Positions 43,269-52,667 of a stretch of 64,000 nucleotides of DNA are shown here, one piece after another. The first letter of the stretch is position 1, and the number at the start of each line of letters is the position of its first letter. Source of the DNA: Bacteroidales bacterium UBA4179 (GTDB lineage: Bacteria; Bacteroidota; Bacteroidia; Bacteroidales; Dysgonomonadaceae). The stretch covers positions 1 to 64,000 of the forward strand of contig DFUT01000010.1 in assembly GCA_002381125.1 (NCBI GenBank), in the 5' to 3' direction. A program made the translations under genes and the position numbers. The notes beneath the pieces are model-generated. The model searched no databases and was not told the DNA's origin. It saw nothing but the letters and a program-made list of their open reading frames with translations.

Positions 43269-44514
43269 AGCTTATCCTTGGATTGTAGTTGGATTACTTT
43301 GGGTGGTTGCACTGCTTAATTATCTCGACCGACAGATGCTATCCACCATGCAAGCGGCAATGGCTATCGATATTGCAGAACTGTCAATTGCGGAAAATTT
43401 CGGCCGGTTGATGGGAATATTTTTACTTGTTTATGGATTTTTAAGTCCCGCAGCAGGAGCCGTAGCAGATAGAATGAATCGAAAGTGGCTTATCGCAGGT
43501 AGTCTATTTGTATGGTCTGCCGTAACCTTTTTCATGGGTTATGCTACTTCTTTCAACCAATTGTATTGGCTCAGGGCTTTTATGGGAATAAGCGAAGCAT
43601 TGTATCTTCCGGCAGCATTATCCATGATTGCCGACTATCATACAAATAAAACCCGTTCCTTGGCAATTGGCATTCATATGACAGGGCTTTATACGGGGCA
43701 AGCACTGGGTGGCTTTGGTGCCGCAATAGCGGCCAATTATTCATGGCGAACAGTATTTCATGGTTTTGGTATCATTGGAATTATATACGCCGTTATCCTT
43801 ATTTTGTTCCTTAATGACCAAAAAAGTCATACTAGTCGAATATCCGATACACAACCTTTAAACACAAAAGCCGAAAAAGAACCTTTCTGGAAACCATTCG
43901 TTGTGCTTTTAAGTACAGCATCTTTCTGGGTTATGCTATTCTACTTTATCGTCCCGAGCCTTCCCGGATGGGCAACTAAAAATTGGCTCCCCACATTATT
44001 TACAAAAAACCTGGGCATTCCTATGACAAAAGCAGGACCAATGGCCACGATTTCCATTGCCGTTGCATCCCTCATTGGCGTTTTTATCGGCGGCCCTCTA
44101 TCCGACCGATGGGTGCTCAAAAACATCAAAGGCCGTATCTACACGAGTGCTATCGGATTAACCCTGACCGTACCTTCACTCATACTCCTGGGCTTTGGAC
44201 ACACTTATATAAGCCTCATTTGTTCGGCCTTTTTGTTCGGTATCGGTTATGGAATGTTCGATGCCAACAATATGCCTATACTTTGCCAAATCATCTCTCC
44301 AAAATATCGGGCAACAGCCTACGGCATAATGAACATGATGGGAGTTTTTGGAGGATATGCTATTACAATTGTACTTGGAACTTCAACCGACAAAGGAAAT
44401 TTAGGTTCCGATTTTAGCAAATTGGCTTTTTTGGTTTTACTGGCAGTCATTATGGTATTGCTCTTCTTAAAACCCAAAAAAGAATATACCTATACGGAAG
44501 AAAATAATATTTAA
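43255..44514 (+). CDS. nanT: MFS sialic acid transporter
   Basis: Major facilitator protein of 419 residues with twelve predicted hydrophobic segments. The loop 2-3 motif appears as DRMNRKWLIAGS, and the start has LLNYLDRQMLS typical of the anion:cation symporter group. It would import N-acetylneuraminate across the inner membrane, as NanT does in Bacteroides fragilis. ATG 43255 overlaps the GH20 gene by 14 nt, indicating translational coupling. The longer frame from 43129 is unlikely. NanA follows 31 nt later. Confidence 0.85.
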   Translation: MRNSKAYPWIVVGLLWVVALLNYLDRQMLSTMQAAMAIDIAELSIAENFGRLMGIFLLVYGFLSPAAGAVADRMNRKWLIAGSLFVWSAVTFFMGYATSFNQLYWLRAFMGISEALYLPAALSMIADYHTNKTRSLAIGIHMTGLYTGQALGGFGAAIAANYSWRTVFHGFGIIGIIYAVILILFLNDQKSHTSRISDTQPLNTKAEKEPFWKPFVVLLSTASFWVMLFYFIVPSLPGWATKNWLPTLFTKNLGIPMTKAGPMATISIAVASLIGVFIGGPLSDRWVLKNIKGRIYTSAIGLTLTVPSLILLGFGHTYISLICSAFLFGIGYGMFDANNMPILCQIISPKYRATAYGIMNMMGVFGGYAITIVLGTSTDKGNLGSDFSKLAFLVLLAVIMVLLFLKPKKEYTYTEENNI

Positions 44515-44545
44515 CTAAAATAATCAACATCTAAAAAAAAATTAC

Positions 44546-45472
44546 ATGATGAATTTCGAAAAAATAAAAGGATTGATCGTTGCTCCGTTTACGCCATTCG
44601 ACAAAAAAGGCGAAGTAGATTTAAGCCCGATCGGGGATTACGCAACGATGTTACAAAAAAACGGAATAATAGGGGTTTTTATCAACGGTTCGTCAGGCGA
44701 AGGCTACATGATGACCGTTGAAGAGCGAATAAAACTGGCAGAAAAATGGATATCGGTTGTAGATAAAGAATTCAAAGTTATCGTCCATGTCGGATCAACA
44801 TGCATAAAAGACAGTTATAAGATGGCACAACATGCTGCTGAAATCGGAGCATTCGGTATCGGGGCAATGGCTTCACCTTTTCCAAAGGCAGGACGCGTTG
44901 AAGAACTTGTAAAATATTGCGAAGAAATTGCTTGTGGTGCACCCTCTCTGCCCTTCTATTTTTATCATATTCCGGCCCTAAGCGGTGTATGCCTGCCCAT
45001 GCTACCCTTCTTGAAAGCAGCCGAAGACAGGATTCCCAATCTGGCGGGAATTAAGTACACTTACGAAAGCTTATATGAATATAACCAATGTATGCTATAT
45101 AAAAATGGCAAATTCGACATGTTGCACGGACAAGATGAAACCATTCTTTCTGCGTTAGTCATGGGTGGAGCACAAGGGGGAATCAGCGGTACCGGAAACT
45201 ACATCGGTAAAGTGCTTGTAGGCGTGATTGACGAATTCAATAAAGGCAATATCGAAAAAGCGAGGGAATTACAAAATTTCGCCCAAAAAGTCATTAATGT
45301 GATTGTAAATTATCGAGGAAACATCGTGGGAGGAAAACGCATTATGAAATTAATCGGTATTGACTTGGGCATTAACCGCACGCCATTTCAAAACATATCG
45401 GCGGAAGAAGAAAATTCCCTGGCTAAAGAATTGGAAGAAATCAATTTCTTTGAATATTGCAATAAGTTTTAG
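44546..45472 (+). CDS. nanA: N-acetylneuraminate lyase
   Basis: DapA/NAL family class I aldolase of 308 residues, cleaving Neu5Ac to ManNAc and pyruvate. The pyruvate-binding motif is FINGSSGEGYMMT near residue 47, the Tyr region is PFYFYHIPALSG, and the Schiff-base Lys is in LAGIKYTYESL near residue 172. The gene-cluster context (NanE, NanT, NanH) makes the NAL assignment firm over dihydrodipicolinate synthase; the Bacteroides homologue is called NanL. It is the last gene of the sialic-acid cluster. Confidence 0.93.
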   Translation: MMNFEKIKGLIVAPFTPFDKKGEVDLSPIGDYATMLQKNGIIGVFINGSSGEGYMMTVEERIKLAEKWISVVDKEFKVIVHVGSTCIKDSYKMAQHAAEIGAFGIGAMASPFPKAGRVEELVKYCEEIACGAPSLPFYFYHIPALSGVCLPMLPFLKAAEDRIPNLAGIKYTYESLYEYNQCMLYKNGKFDMLHGQDETILSALVMGGAQGGISGTGNYIGKVLVGVIDEFNKGNIEKARELQNFAQKVINVIVNYRGNIVGGKRIMKLIGIDLGINRTPFQNISAEEENSLAKELEEINFFEYCNKF

Positions 45473-45554
45473 TACAATCTGATCTTGGGATGGAAAAAAC
45501 TTCTGAGACTAAAAGATAAAGATCAACAACTTGATCAAAAAAACAGTGAAACAT

Positions 45555-45585
45555 TTTGCCAATTCATTTGAAAATAATATCTTTG
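45555..45585 (+). promoter_or_regulatory. Promoter of rimP-nusA-infB
   Basis: TTTG (45555-45558) is followed after 19 nt by TATCTTTG (45578-45585), an exact consensus match. Transcription should start near 45591, just upstream of an attenuator-like hairpin and 55 nt before the rimP start. Confidence 0.8.
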
Positions 45586-45600
45586 CATAGGAAAGTTGGA

Positions 45601-45630
45601 AGGGAAGCAGAAATCACGGCTTCCTTTTTT
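45601..45630 (+). terminator. Attenuator-like hairpin in the rimP leader
   Basis: AGGGAAGC (45601-45608) pairs with GCTTCCTT (45619-45626), with one G-T pair and a ten-base loop, followed by further Ts to 45630. It lies downstream of the promoter and 16 nt before the rimP ATG, so it is part of the operon's own leader. Its form is that of an intrinsic terminator. Confidence 0.6.
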
Positions 45631-45645
45631 ATTCATTATCCACAA

Positions 45646-46113
45646 ATGATCGATAAGAACAAGCTGAGCAAAATTGTAGAAGCTTACCTGGGGGGAAAAT
45701 CCAATTACCTCGTAGAGGTGAAAATAGCTCCGGGAAACATTATTACCGTTGAGATCGATAACGATGAGGGTGTCAATATTGATGATTGCGTGGCGTTGAG
45801 CCAACATATCGAATCGAAATTCGACCGAAATACAGAAGACTACGAACTCACCGTTACATCGGTCGGTCTGACAGCACCATTTAAAACGTTGCGTCAATAC
45901 AAAAAATTTGAAGGAAAAGAAGTAGAAGTTCTTACAAAAAAAGGCGATAAATTGAGAGGAATCCTGAAATCAGCCAATGAAGACAGGTTTACGATAACCG
46001 TTACAAAAAAAATCAACCTAAAAGGGGTTAAACGTAAAACTGAAATACAAGAAGATTTACCGTTTGCATACGACGAAGTCAAGTATACAAAATATCATCT
46101 TCGCTTCAAATAG
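45646..46113 (+). CDS. rimP: Ribosome maturation factor RimP
   Basis: RimP, 155 residues from ATG 45646, needed for 30S subunit assembly. The N-terminal part contains NYLVEVKIAPGNIITVEIDN and the conserved DCVALSQHIESKFDR; the C-terminal SH3-like domain has KFEGKEVEVLTKKGDKLRGI. A longer frame to 45556 would begin inside the promoter region and contain the leader hairpin, so it is rejected. It starts the rimP-nusA-infB operon, an arrangement widely conserved in bacteria. Confidence 0.95.
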   Translation: MIDKNKLSKIVEAYLGGKSNYLVEVKIAPGNIITVEIDNDEGVNIDDCVALSQHIESKFDRNTEDYELTVTSVGLTAPFKTLRQYKKFEGKEVEVLTKKGDKLRGILKSANEDRFTITVTKKINLKGVKRKTEIQEDLPFAYDEVKYTKYHLRFK

Positions 46114-46201
46114 GGCTGTTTCGGTGGTCTCCATTTTTTATCGAAAGCAAAACAAATAATAAAAACGAATATATAATTTTGAAAATATTAGAAAACAATC
46201 C

Positions 46202-47482
46202 ATGGGCAAAAAGAAAGAGACCATAAGCCTTGTAGATACTTTTTCTGAATTCAACGAGCTGAAAAATATCGATAAAACAACCATGATCAGCGTGTTGGAA
46301 GAGTCGTTTCGTAGTGTAATCGCAAAAATAAACGGAACCGACGAGAATTACGATATCATCATTAACCCCGACAAGGGCGATCTTGAAATTTGGCGCAACC
46401 GCAAAGTGGTAGAAGACGATAAATTGCAAGATCCCAACAGAGAAATTTCTCTTTCGGAAGCAAGAAAAATAGACGAGGATTTTGAAATTGGAGAAGAAGT
46501 GACAGACGAAGTTCCACTTGAACATTTCGGTCGGCGCACTATTTTAAATCTCCGTCAGACACTGGCTTCAAAAATTCTTGAATTGGAAAAAGACAATCTC
46601 TACAACAAATACAAAGAAAAAGTAGGACAAATTGTTTCAGGCGAAGTATATCAAATATGGAAAAAGGAAATCTTACTGCTCGATGATGATCATAACGAAC
46701 TTATTCTTCCGAAAACAGAACAAATCCCGGGCGATTTTTTCCATAAAGGAGATCATGTTCGTGCAGTGGTTGCTCGCGTAGAGAACAAAAACAATAATCC
46801 AAAAATTATTCTATCCCGTACATCACCTGTATTTCTTGAAAGACTTTTCGAAATGGAAATACCTGAGATTGCCGACGGATTGATCACTATAAAAGGAATT
46901 GCACGCATCCCGGGCGAACGTGCCAAAGTAGCCGTGGAGGCTTATGACGACCGCATCGATCCCGTAGGGGCATGCGTTGGGATGAAAGGATTCCGAATCC
47001 ATGGAATCGTACGCGAATTGCGCAACGAAAACATCGATGTCATCAATTATACCAACAACACCACATTATATATCCAGCGCGCACTCAGCCCTGCAAAAAT
47101 CAATTCCATTGTGGTGAAAGAAGACGAACGCCGCGCTGAAGTATTTCTTCCTCCCGAAGAGGTATCGCTTGCAATAGGCAAAGGTGGCGCCAACATTAAA
47201 TTGGCATCTATGCTCACCGGGTACAATATCGAAGTGTTTCGCGACATTGAAGGCTTGGACGAAGAAGATATCTACTTGGACGAATTCCGCGACGAAATAG
47301 ATGGTTGGATAATCGATCAACTCAAACGTATTGGATGCTCAACAGCTAAAAACGTATTGGCAATGGATCGCGAAAAAATTATCAATGAAGCCGATCTCGA
47401 AGAAAACACCGTAGACGAAGTGTTGCGAATATTGGCCTCGGAATTCGAAAACGATTACGGCGAAGACGAAGACGAAGATTAA
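46202..47482 (+). CDS. nusA: Transcription termination/antitermination factor NusA
   Basis: NusA, 426 residues. An N-terminal RNA-polymerase-binding domain (residues 1-130) is followed by an S1 domain (GQIVSGEVYQIWKKEILLLD), KH1 (VAVEAYDDRIDPVGACVGMK and GFRIHGIVREL) and KH2 (EVSLAIGKGGANIKLASMLT). The C-terminal tail is short and acidic, without the tandem AR repeats of E. coli NusA. NusA promotes pausing and intrinsic termination, so it could act on the attenuator-like hairpin in its own leader. Confidence 0.97.
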   Translation: MGKKKETISLVDTFSEFNELKNIDKTTMISVLEESFRSVIAKINGTDENYDIIINPDKGDLEIWRNRKVVEDDKLQDPNREISLSEARKIDEDFEIGEEVTDEVPLEHFGRRTILNLRQTLASKILELEKDNLYNKYKEKVGQIVSGEVYQIWKKEILLLDDDHNELILPKTEQIPGDFFHKGDHVRAVVARVENKNNNPKIILSRTSPVFLERLFEMEIPEIADGLITIKGIARIPGERAKVAVEAYDDRIDPVGACVGMKGFRIHGIVRELRNENIDVINYTNNTTLYIQRALSPAKINSIVVKEDERRAEVFLPPEEVSLAIGKGGANIKLASMLTGYNIEVFRDIEGLDEEDIYLDEFRDEIDGWIIDQLKRIGCSTAKNVLAMDREKIINEADLEENTVDEVLRILASEFENDYGEDEDED

Positions 47483-47550
47483 TTTATCCCAATTTACACC
47501 TTCATCGCAACACTTCTGTTCACAAATTATAAAAAGTCTAATTTAATTAT

Positions 47551-50514
47551 ATGTCTATAAGGTTAATAAAAGTATCAAAAAATTTGAATGTAGGAATCAA
47601 TAGTTTGGTTGAATTTCTACAGAAAAAAGGTATTAACATAGAAGCTAACCCAAACGCAAAAATCGAAGAAGAGCAGTATGAGTTGTTGATTGCAGAGTTT
47701 GGCAAAGATAAAAACATCAGAAAAGAAGTCGACAAAAAACTCAAAAAATTTCACAGTAAGGAAAATAAAAAAGAAACTGTTGCTATTGAAGGGTACGAAT
47801 TACCGGAAACGGAAACGGAAAAGGAAAAGGAAACAAAAAAGAAGGTCGAAAAAGAAACAATTAAAACCGAAATACCGGAAAGTTTAAAGCCACACGTCAA
47901 TATTGTCGGAAACATAGATTTAGACGAACATAAGAAGAAAAAAGAAACGAAAGCGGAAGAAAAAGAAATAATAAAAGAATCCGCATCGACAATTGAGCCC
48001 GAAGCCGATACGACAACCGGAGAAAAAGAAGAAATTACAACAGTCAAAACAGAGGCTGAACCCCCAGTAAACGTTTTTGACAAACAAAAAACAACTGAAG
48101 AGAAACAAAAACAAAAGAAAAAAACAGATATGGAAACCAAAGTTGTAAAAGAGGAAGTTTCCAAAGAAAAACAGGCAAACGAAGAGAAAATTGTCGCCGA
48201 AGAAAAGATTGTCGATGATAGCCATGATGAAGATGAAGTCTTTCGCATCCATGACAAAAAACTGGAATCCAATCTAGTAATAAAAGGCTCAATTGATCTG
48301 GATGCAATTAACGAAAAAACTCGACCTGCTCGTAAGAGTCGTTCACAACGCAGAAAAGAAAGGCTCGAAAGGGAACAAAAAGCCCTTAACAATAAAAAAT
48401 TAAAAGAAGAAAACATAAGGCTTTTGAAAAAAGAAAGCCTCGAGGAAAATCGAAAGTCTACCGACGAATTAAAAGAAAAAGGGAAGAAAAAACGCAAACG
48501 CATCCGCAAAAGCAAGGTAAATCTCGACAAGACCAACACCTTCGATTCTTCTCCGAAAAATCGAGAACGACATCGCCCCGTACTCAGAAAACCAAATAAA
48601 ACAGAAATAAGCGACGAAGAAGTACAAAAACAAATCAAAGAGACATTGGCTCGCCTCACCGAAAAACGAGGCGGAAAAGCCAGCGCAAAATATCGCCGCG
48701 AAAAACGTGAAGCTTTATCCCATAAACAACGGGAAGAAAATCGACAAAAAGAACGCGAAAGTCATGTGCTCGAATTGACTGAATTTGTTACAGCGAACGA
48801 TTTGGCCAATATGATGGATGTTCCTGTAACTGATGTTATTTCAACATGTATGAGTTTAGGAGTAATGGTCGCCATCAACCAACGACTTGATGCAGAAACT
48901 ATTAATATTGTAGCCGACGAATTCGGTTTCGAAACAAAATTTGTAAGTGCCGATGTAATTGAGGCTATCGACGAAGAAGATGAAGACGATCCAAAAGATT
49001 TGGTTCCTCGCCCACCCATCGTTACCGTAATGGGACACGTAGATCACGGTAAAACTTCTTTGCTTGACAATATCAGAAATACCAATGTAATTGCAGGTGA
49101 AGCGGGAGGAATTACTCAACATATCGGGGCTTACAATGTTCAATTGAGCGATGGGCGAAAAATTACTTTTCTCGACACCCCGGGACACGAAGCGTTTACC
49201 GCTATGCGAGCACGAGGAGCTCAGGTTACAGACGTAGCGATCATTATTGTAGCTGCCGACGACGATATTATGCCTCAAACCATCGAGGCAATCAACCATG
49301 CCAAAGCAGCGGGAGTTCCTATTGTTTTCGCAATCAATAAAATTGATAAACCTGAAGCCAATCCCAATAAAATAAAAGAAAAATTGGCAGAAATGAATTA
49401 TCTGGTAGAAGAATGGGGAGGCAAATACCAATCTCAGGATATATCGGCAAAAAAAGGTACCGGAGTGCAAGAGCTACTGGAAAAAGTACTACTCGAAGCC
49501 GACCTACTCGAACTGAAAGCAAACCCCAATCGAAAAGCAAAAGGTTCGGTAATCGAATCATCCCTTGATAAAGGTCGAGGATATGTTGCCACCGTTCTTG
49601 TTCAAAACGGAACATTAAACCAAGGAGACATCGTGCTGGCAGGAACTCACTATGGCCGTATAAAAGCCATGTTCAACGAACGCAATCAGCGTATAGAAAA
49701 AGCAGGCCCATCAGAGCCGGTACTTATCTTAGGATTGAATGGAGCACCCCAAGCAGGCGATACTTTTTATGTAATGGAAAGTGAACAAGAGGCCCGTTCC
49801 ATTGCTAGCCGACGCGAACAATTACAACGTGAACAATCGCTGCGTACACAAAAAATGCTGACGCTTGACGATATCGGGCGACGCATTGCCATCGGCAATT
49901 TCAAACAATTGAACATCATTGTGAAAGGTGACGTAGATGGTTCTGTAGAAGCACTCTCGGATTCGCTTATGCAGTTATCCAAAGAAGAAATCGAAGTAAA
50001 TGTTATTCATAAAGCCGTTGGTCAGATATCGGAATCAGACGTTACTCTGGCAGCCGCATCGGATGCCGTTATTATCGGATTCCAAGTACGACCCTCACTG
50101 ACAGCTCGCAAAGAAGCCGAGAAAGAAGGAGTTGAAATTCGTTTGTATTCAATTATTTACGATGCCATAGAAGATGTGAAATCTGCTATGGAAGGTATGC
50201 TTTCACCTGATATCAAAGAAGAAGTTACAGGTAATCTTGAAGTACTCGAAACGTTTAAAATTCCCAAGGTGGGAACTGTAGCCGGATGTGTTGTGAAAGA
50301 GGGAAAAATAAAACGTACAAGCAAAATTCGATTGATCCGCGACGGTATCGTTATCTATAGCGGAGAGTTGGATTCGTTAAAACGCTTTAAAGATGATGTA
50401 AAAGAAGTCACAGTAGGATATGAATGTGGATTAAACATTAAGAATTTCAACGATATAAAAATAGGCGACGTAATAGAATCTTACGAAGAAGTAGAGGTGA
50501 AGAAAACATTGTAA
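47551..50514 (+). CDS. infB: Translation initiation factor IF-2
   Basis: IF-2, 987 residues. A short N-terminal IF2_N domain (MSIRLIKVSKNLNVGINSLV) is followed by about 300 residues of Lys/Glu-rich low complexity and a second IF2_N-like module near residue 410 (LTEFVTANDLANMMDVPVTD). The GTPase domain has VMGHVDHGKTSLLD near residue 491, DTPGHEAFTAMRARG and NKIDKP. Domains II, III and C-terminal fMet-tRNA-binding domain IV follow intact. It is the third gene of the operon, 68 nt after nusA. Confidence 0.98.
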   Translation: MSIRLIKVSKNLNVGINSLVEFLQKKGINIEANPNAKIEEEQYELLIAEFGKDKNIRKEVDKKLKKFHSKENKKETVAIEGYELPETETEKEKETKKKVEKETIKTEIPESLKPHVNIVGNIDLDEHKKKKETKAEEKEIIKESASTIEPEADTTTGEKEEITTVKTEAEPPVNVFDKQKTTEEKQKQKKKTDMETKVVKEEVSKEKQANEEKIVAEEKIVDDSHDEDEVFRIHDKKLESNLVIKGSIDLDAINEKTRPARKSRSQRRKERLEREQKALNNKKLKEENIRLLKKESLEENRKSTDELKEKGKKKRKRIRKSKVNLDKTNTFDSSPKNRERHRPVLRKPNKTEISDEEVQKQIKETLARLTEKRGGKASAKYRREKREALSHKQREENRQKERESHVLELTEFVTANDLANMMDVPVTDVISTCMSLGVMVAINQRLDAETINIVADEFGFETKFVSADVIEAIDEEDEDDPKDLVPRPPIVTVMGHVDHGKTSLLDNIRNTNVIAGEAGGITQHIGAYNVQLSDGRKITFLDTPGHEAFTAMRARGAQVTDVAIIIVAADDDIMPQTIEAINHAKAAGVPIVFAINKIDKPEANPNKIKEKLAEMNYLVEEWGGKYQSQDISAKKGTGVQELLEKVLLEADLLELKANPNRKAKGSVIESSLDKGRGYVATVLVQNGTLNQGDIVLAGTHYGRIKAMFNERNQRIEKAGPSEPVLILGLNGAPQAGDTFYVMESEQEARSIASRREQLQREQSLRTQKMLTLDDIGRRIAIGNFKQLNIIVKGDVDGSVEALSDSLMQLSKEEIEVNVIHKAVGQISESDVTLAAASDAVIIGFQVRPSLTARKEAEKEGVEIRLYSIIYDAIEDVKSAMEGMLSPDIKEEVTGNLEVLETFKIPKVGTVAGCVVKEGKIKRTSKIRLIRDGIVIYSGELDSLKRFKDDVKEVTVGYECGLNIKNFNDIKIGDVIESYEEVEVKKTL

Positions 50515-50575
50515 AAAAATACTTTGAAATATTGAAAACCAGTTGACATTGTGATTTATAATTCTCTACCTTGAT

Positions 50576-50607
50576 GGCAGCATCTGTCAAAAATGGCAGA
50601 TGCTGCT
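50576..50607 (+). other. Perfect hairpin between infB and skp
   Basis: GGCAGCATCTGTC (50576-50588) pairs with GGCAGATGCTGCT (50595-50607), ten Watson-Crick pairs in the outer stem and G-T pairs at the ends, around loop AAAAAT. No T run follows on either strand, so it is not a standard intrinsic terminator. It may mark an RNA processing or stability point. Confidence 0.6.
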
Positions 50608-50679
50608 ACAACACACAGAGAAATAAATTGTATGTTTAACGGGGAAAACTATAAACAAAAACACAAAATTGTATTTATT

Positions 50680-51198
50680 ATGACAAAGAAAATTCTATTA
50701 AGCGCATGTGCTCTCATTTTCGTGTTAACCGCAACCGCAATTGCTCAAAATCCTTATGTGGTAGCCTATGTAAATACGATTGAATTGATTAATTCCTTCC
50801 CCGAAAAATCCAAAGCTACCGAAAAACTTATCGCACTCAGCAACAGTTATAAGGAAGAATTGCAGCTAATGCAGAATGAATATAATAAAAAATATTCCGA
50901 TTTTATAACCTATCAAAGTTCAATGGCCGAAAACATTAAACTGCGCCGAATGCAAGAATTGACTGATTTGGAAAATAAAATCCACGAATTCATGAAATTG
51001 GCACAAAAAGATATCGAAGAGCAGGAAAAAATTTTGCTTGAACCCATTAAAGAAAGAATTAAAGAGGCCGTTCGCATTGTGGGTATCGAACAAAACTTTA
51101 TGGTGATTTACGACTTAGCCGATCCGGCTATAATTTTTGTCACCCCAAATGCTGTAGATGCAAATCCGCTTGTAAAAACAAAGCTTGGTATCAGATAA
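50680..51198 (+). CDS. OmpH/Skp family periplasmic chaperone
   Basis: A 172-residue protein with a signal peptide (MTKKILLSACALIFVLTATA, cleaved after AIAQ) and a long coiled coil (residues about 45-135), the shape of Skp. The C-terminal body domain contains EQNFMVIYDLADPAIIFVTP. Skp holds unfolded outer-membrane proteins in the periplasm. ATG 50680 gives a clean signal peptide; the frame extends to 50593 across the hairpin, which is unlikely to be coding. murI is 42 nt downstream. Confidence 0.92.
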   Translation: MTKKILLSACALIFVLTATAIAQNPYVVAYVNTIELINSFPEKSKATEKLIALSNSYKEELQLMQNEYNKKYSDFITYQSSMAENIKLRRMQELTDLENKIHEFMKLAQKDIEEQEKILLEPIKERIKEAVRIVGIEQNFMVIYDLADPAIIFVTPNAVDANPLVKTKLGIR

Positions 51199-51240
51199 TT
51201 GGATATTGAATAATATTGAATTCCAAAACAAAAAAATTCA

Positions 51241-52092
51241 GTGGGAAACAATTTTAACCGAAAAGAAGGAGCTATTGGCGTTTTCGATTCGGGTTATGGT
51301 GGGCTTACCATATTATCGGAAATCCGATCATTGATGCCCCATTATGATTATATTTATTTAGGAGACAACGCCAGAGCTCCTTACGGAAACCGCTCTTTTG
51401 AAATCGTATATCGATTCACGCTACAAGCGGTCGAATGGTTTTTTTCACAAGGTTGCCATTTGATTATTCTGGCATGCAACACCGCATCGGCCAAAGCGTT
51501 ACGAAGCATTCAGGAAAACGATCTCCCACTTCTTGATCCTCAACGACGCGTATTGGGCATCATCCGACCAACAGTGGAAAGCATAAATGATTTCACTAAA
51601 ACCGGTCATATAGGTGTATTCGGCACAGAAGGCACCATCCAATCTCAATCTTACGAACTGGAAATCAAAAAACTGCACCCTCATCTTTTCGTAACCGGCG
51701 AAGCCTGTCCCATGTGGGTGCCTTTAGTGGAAAACAACGAACATAATAATCCGGGTGCCGATTATTTTGTAAAACAACATATCGATCGTTTATTGAAAAA
51801 AGATCCCCATATCGATACCCTCATTCTTGGTTGCACCCATTACCCCTTGTTGATAAAAAAAATAAAACAATATCTTCCGGAATACATCCACGTGATTGCC
51901 CAAGGCAAGTATGTTGCCAAAAGTCTAAAAAATTACTTGGAACGTCACCCTGAAATGAATGAAAAATGTAGAAAAAATGGTACAATCCGGTTTTTTACTA
52001 CCGAATCGCCCGAAAAATTCTCTCAACAAGCGTCGCTTTTCCTTAATAAAAAAATAAAAGCTCAGAACATTAATATCGATACACTGTGTTGA
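51241..52092 (+). CDS. murI: Glutamate racemase
   Basis: Cofactor-independent racemase of 283 residues supplying D-glutamate for peptidoglycan. The two catalytic Cys lie in LACNTASAKALR (near residue 80) and LGCTHYPLLIKK (near 198), with the N-terminal FDSGYGGLTIL and APYGNRS. The start is GTG at 51241. It overlaps the next gene by 7 nt. Confidence 0.96.
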   Translation: MGNNFNRKEGAIGVFDSGYGGLTILSEIRSLMPHYDYIYLGDNARAPYGNRSFEIVYRFTLQAVEWFFSQGCHLIILACNTASAKALRSIQENDLPLLDPQRRVLGIIRPTVESINDFTKTGHIGVFGTEGTIQSQSYELEIKKLHPHLFVTGEACPMWVPLVENNEHNNPGADYFVKQHIDRLLKKDPHIDTLILGCTHYPLLIKKIKQYLPEYIHVIAQGKYVAKSLKNYLERHPEMNEKCRKNGTIRFFTTESPEKFSQQASLFLNKKIKAQNINIDTLC

Positions 52093-52667
52093 ATTGGTTT
52101 GACATCTTTATGGCAATCGCATTGATTGTTGCCTTTGCAAGTGGATTCAGGCAAGGATTAATCAGGCAGTTGATAAACTTCGTCGGTCTGATATTTGCAA
52201 TCGTTTTCGCAGGGCAATTGGCAAAAATCATCCTACCGTGGTTTTTGCAAATCACCAAAATGCCTCACAACATAGTTTCAGTAATTTCTTACCTTTCAGC
52301 TTTTGCCATCATTATGGCAATTATATCATTATGCGGCAGTGTCATCCATAAACTCGTAACGATTGTTCACCTTGGTTTTTTTAATAAATTATTGGGATCT
52401 GTTGTATCCATAGGAATTGCTGCAGTAATACTCAGTTTGATTCTCAATATGTTATTGATACTTGATCCGAAAGAAAAAATCATAAACAAAGAGACCAAAC
52501 AAAATTCATTTTTTTATAAACGTATACAAATTGTTGTTCCTACTTTTGTTCCATACATAAACGGAGAAGTCTGGAAACAATATATCCCGGGAGAATACAA
52601 AGGAAAAACAATTCAAACTTTTTCCCCTACTCGGCAAACAAATCAAAACAGGCAGCAATTATGTTAA
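52086..52667 (+). CDS. CvpA family membrane protein
   Basis: A 193-residue protein with four hydrophobic segments in residues 1-120 and a soluble C-terminus. The opening LNWFDIFMAIALIVAFASGF and RQGLIRQLINFVGLIFAIVF is typical of the colicin V production protein (CvpA) family, found in many bacteria with no colicin V genes. Function is not well defined; envelope stress or transport roles have been proposed. The start is a GTG (52086) or TTG (52089), overlapping murI. It also overlaps psd by 7 nt, so murI, cvpA and psd are tightly coupled. Confidence 0.85.
   Translation: MLNWFDIFMAIALIVAFASGFRQGLIRQLINFVGLIFAIVFAGQLAKIILPWFLQITKMPHNIVSVISYLSAFAIIMAIISLCGSVIHKLVTIVHLGFFNKLLGSVVSIGIAAVILSLILNMLLILDPKEKIINKETKQNSFFYKRIQIVVPTFVPYINGEVWKQYIPGEYKGKTIQTFSPTRQTNQNRQQLC

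Noticed and set aside
45520..45550. GATCAA / TTGATC inverted repeat after nanA as a terminator
   Set aside because: The stem is only six weak pairs and is followed by an A run, not T, on the plus strand.
45556..45645. N-terminal extension of RimP
   Set aside because: It covers the promoter -7 box and the leader hairpin; RimP homology begins after ATG 45646.
47751..48659. Minus-strand open frame of 302 codons inside infB
   Set aside because: It is the Ser/Phe-rich mirror of the Lys/Glu-rich linker of IF-2; a compositional artefact.
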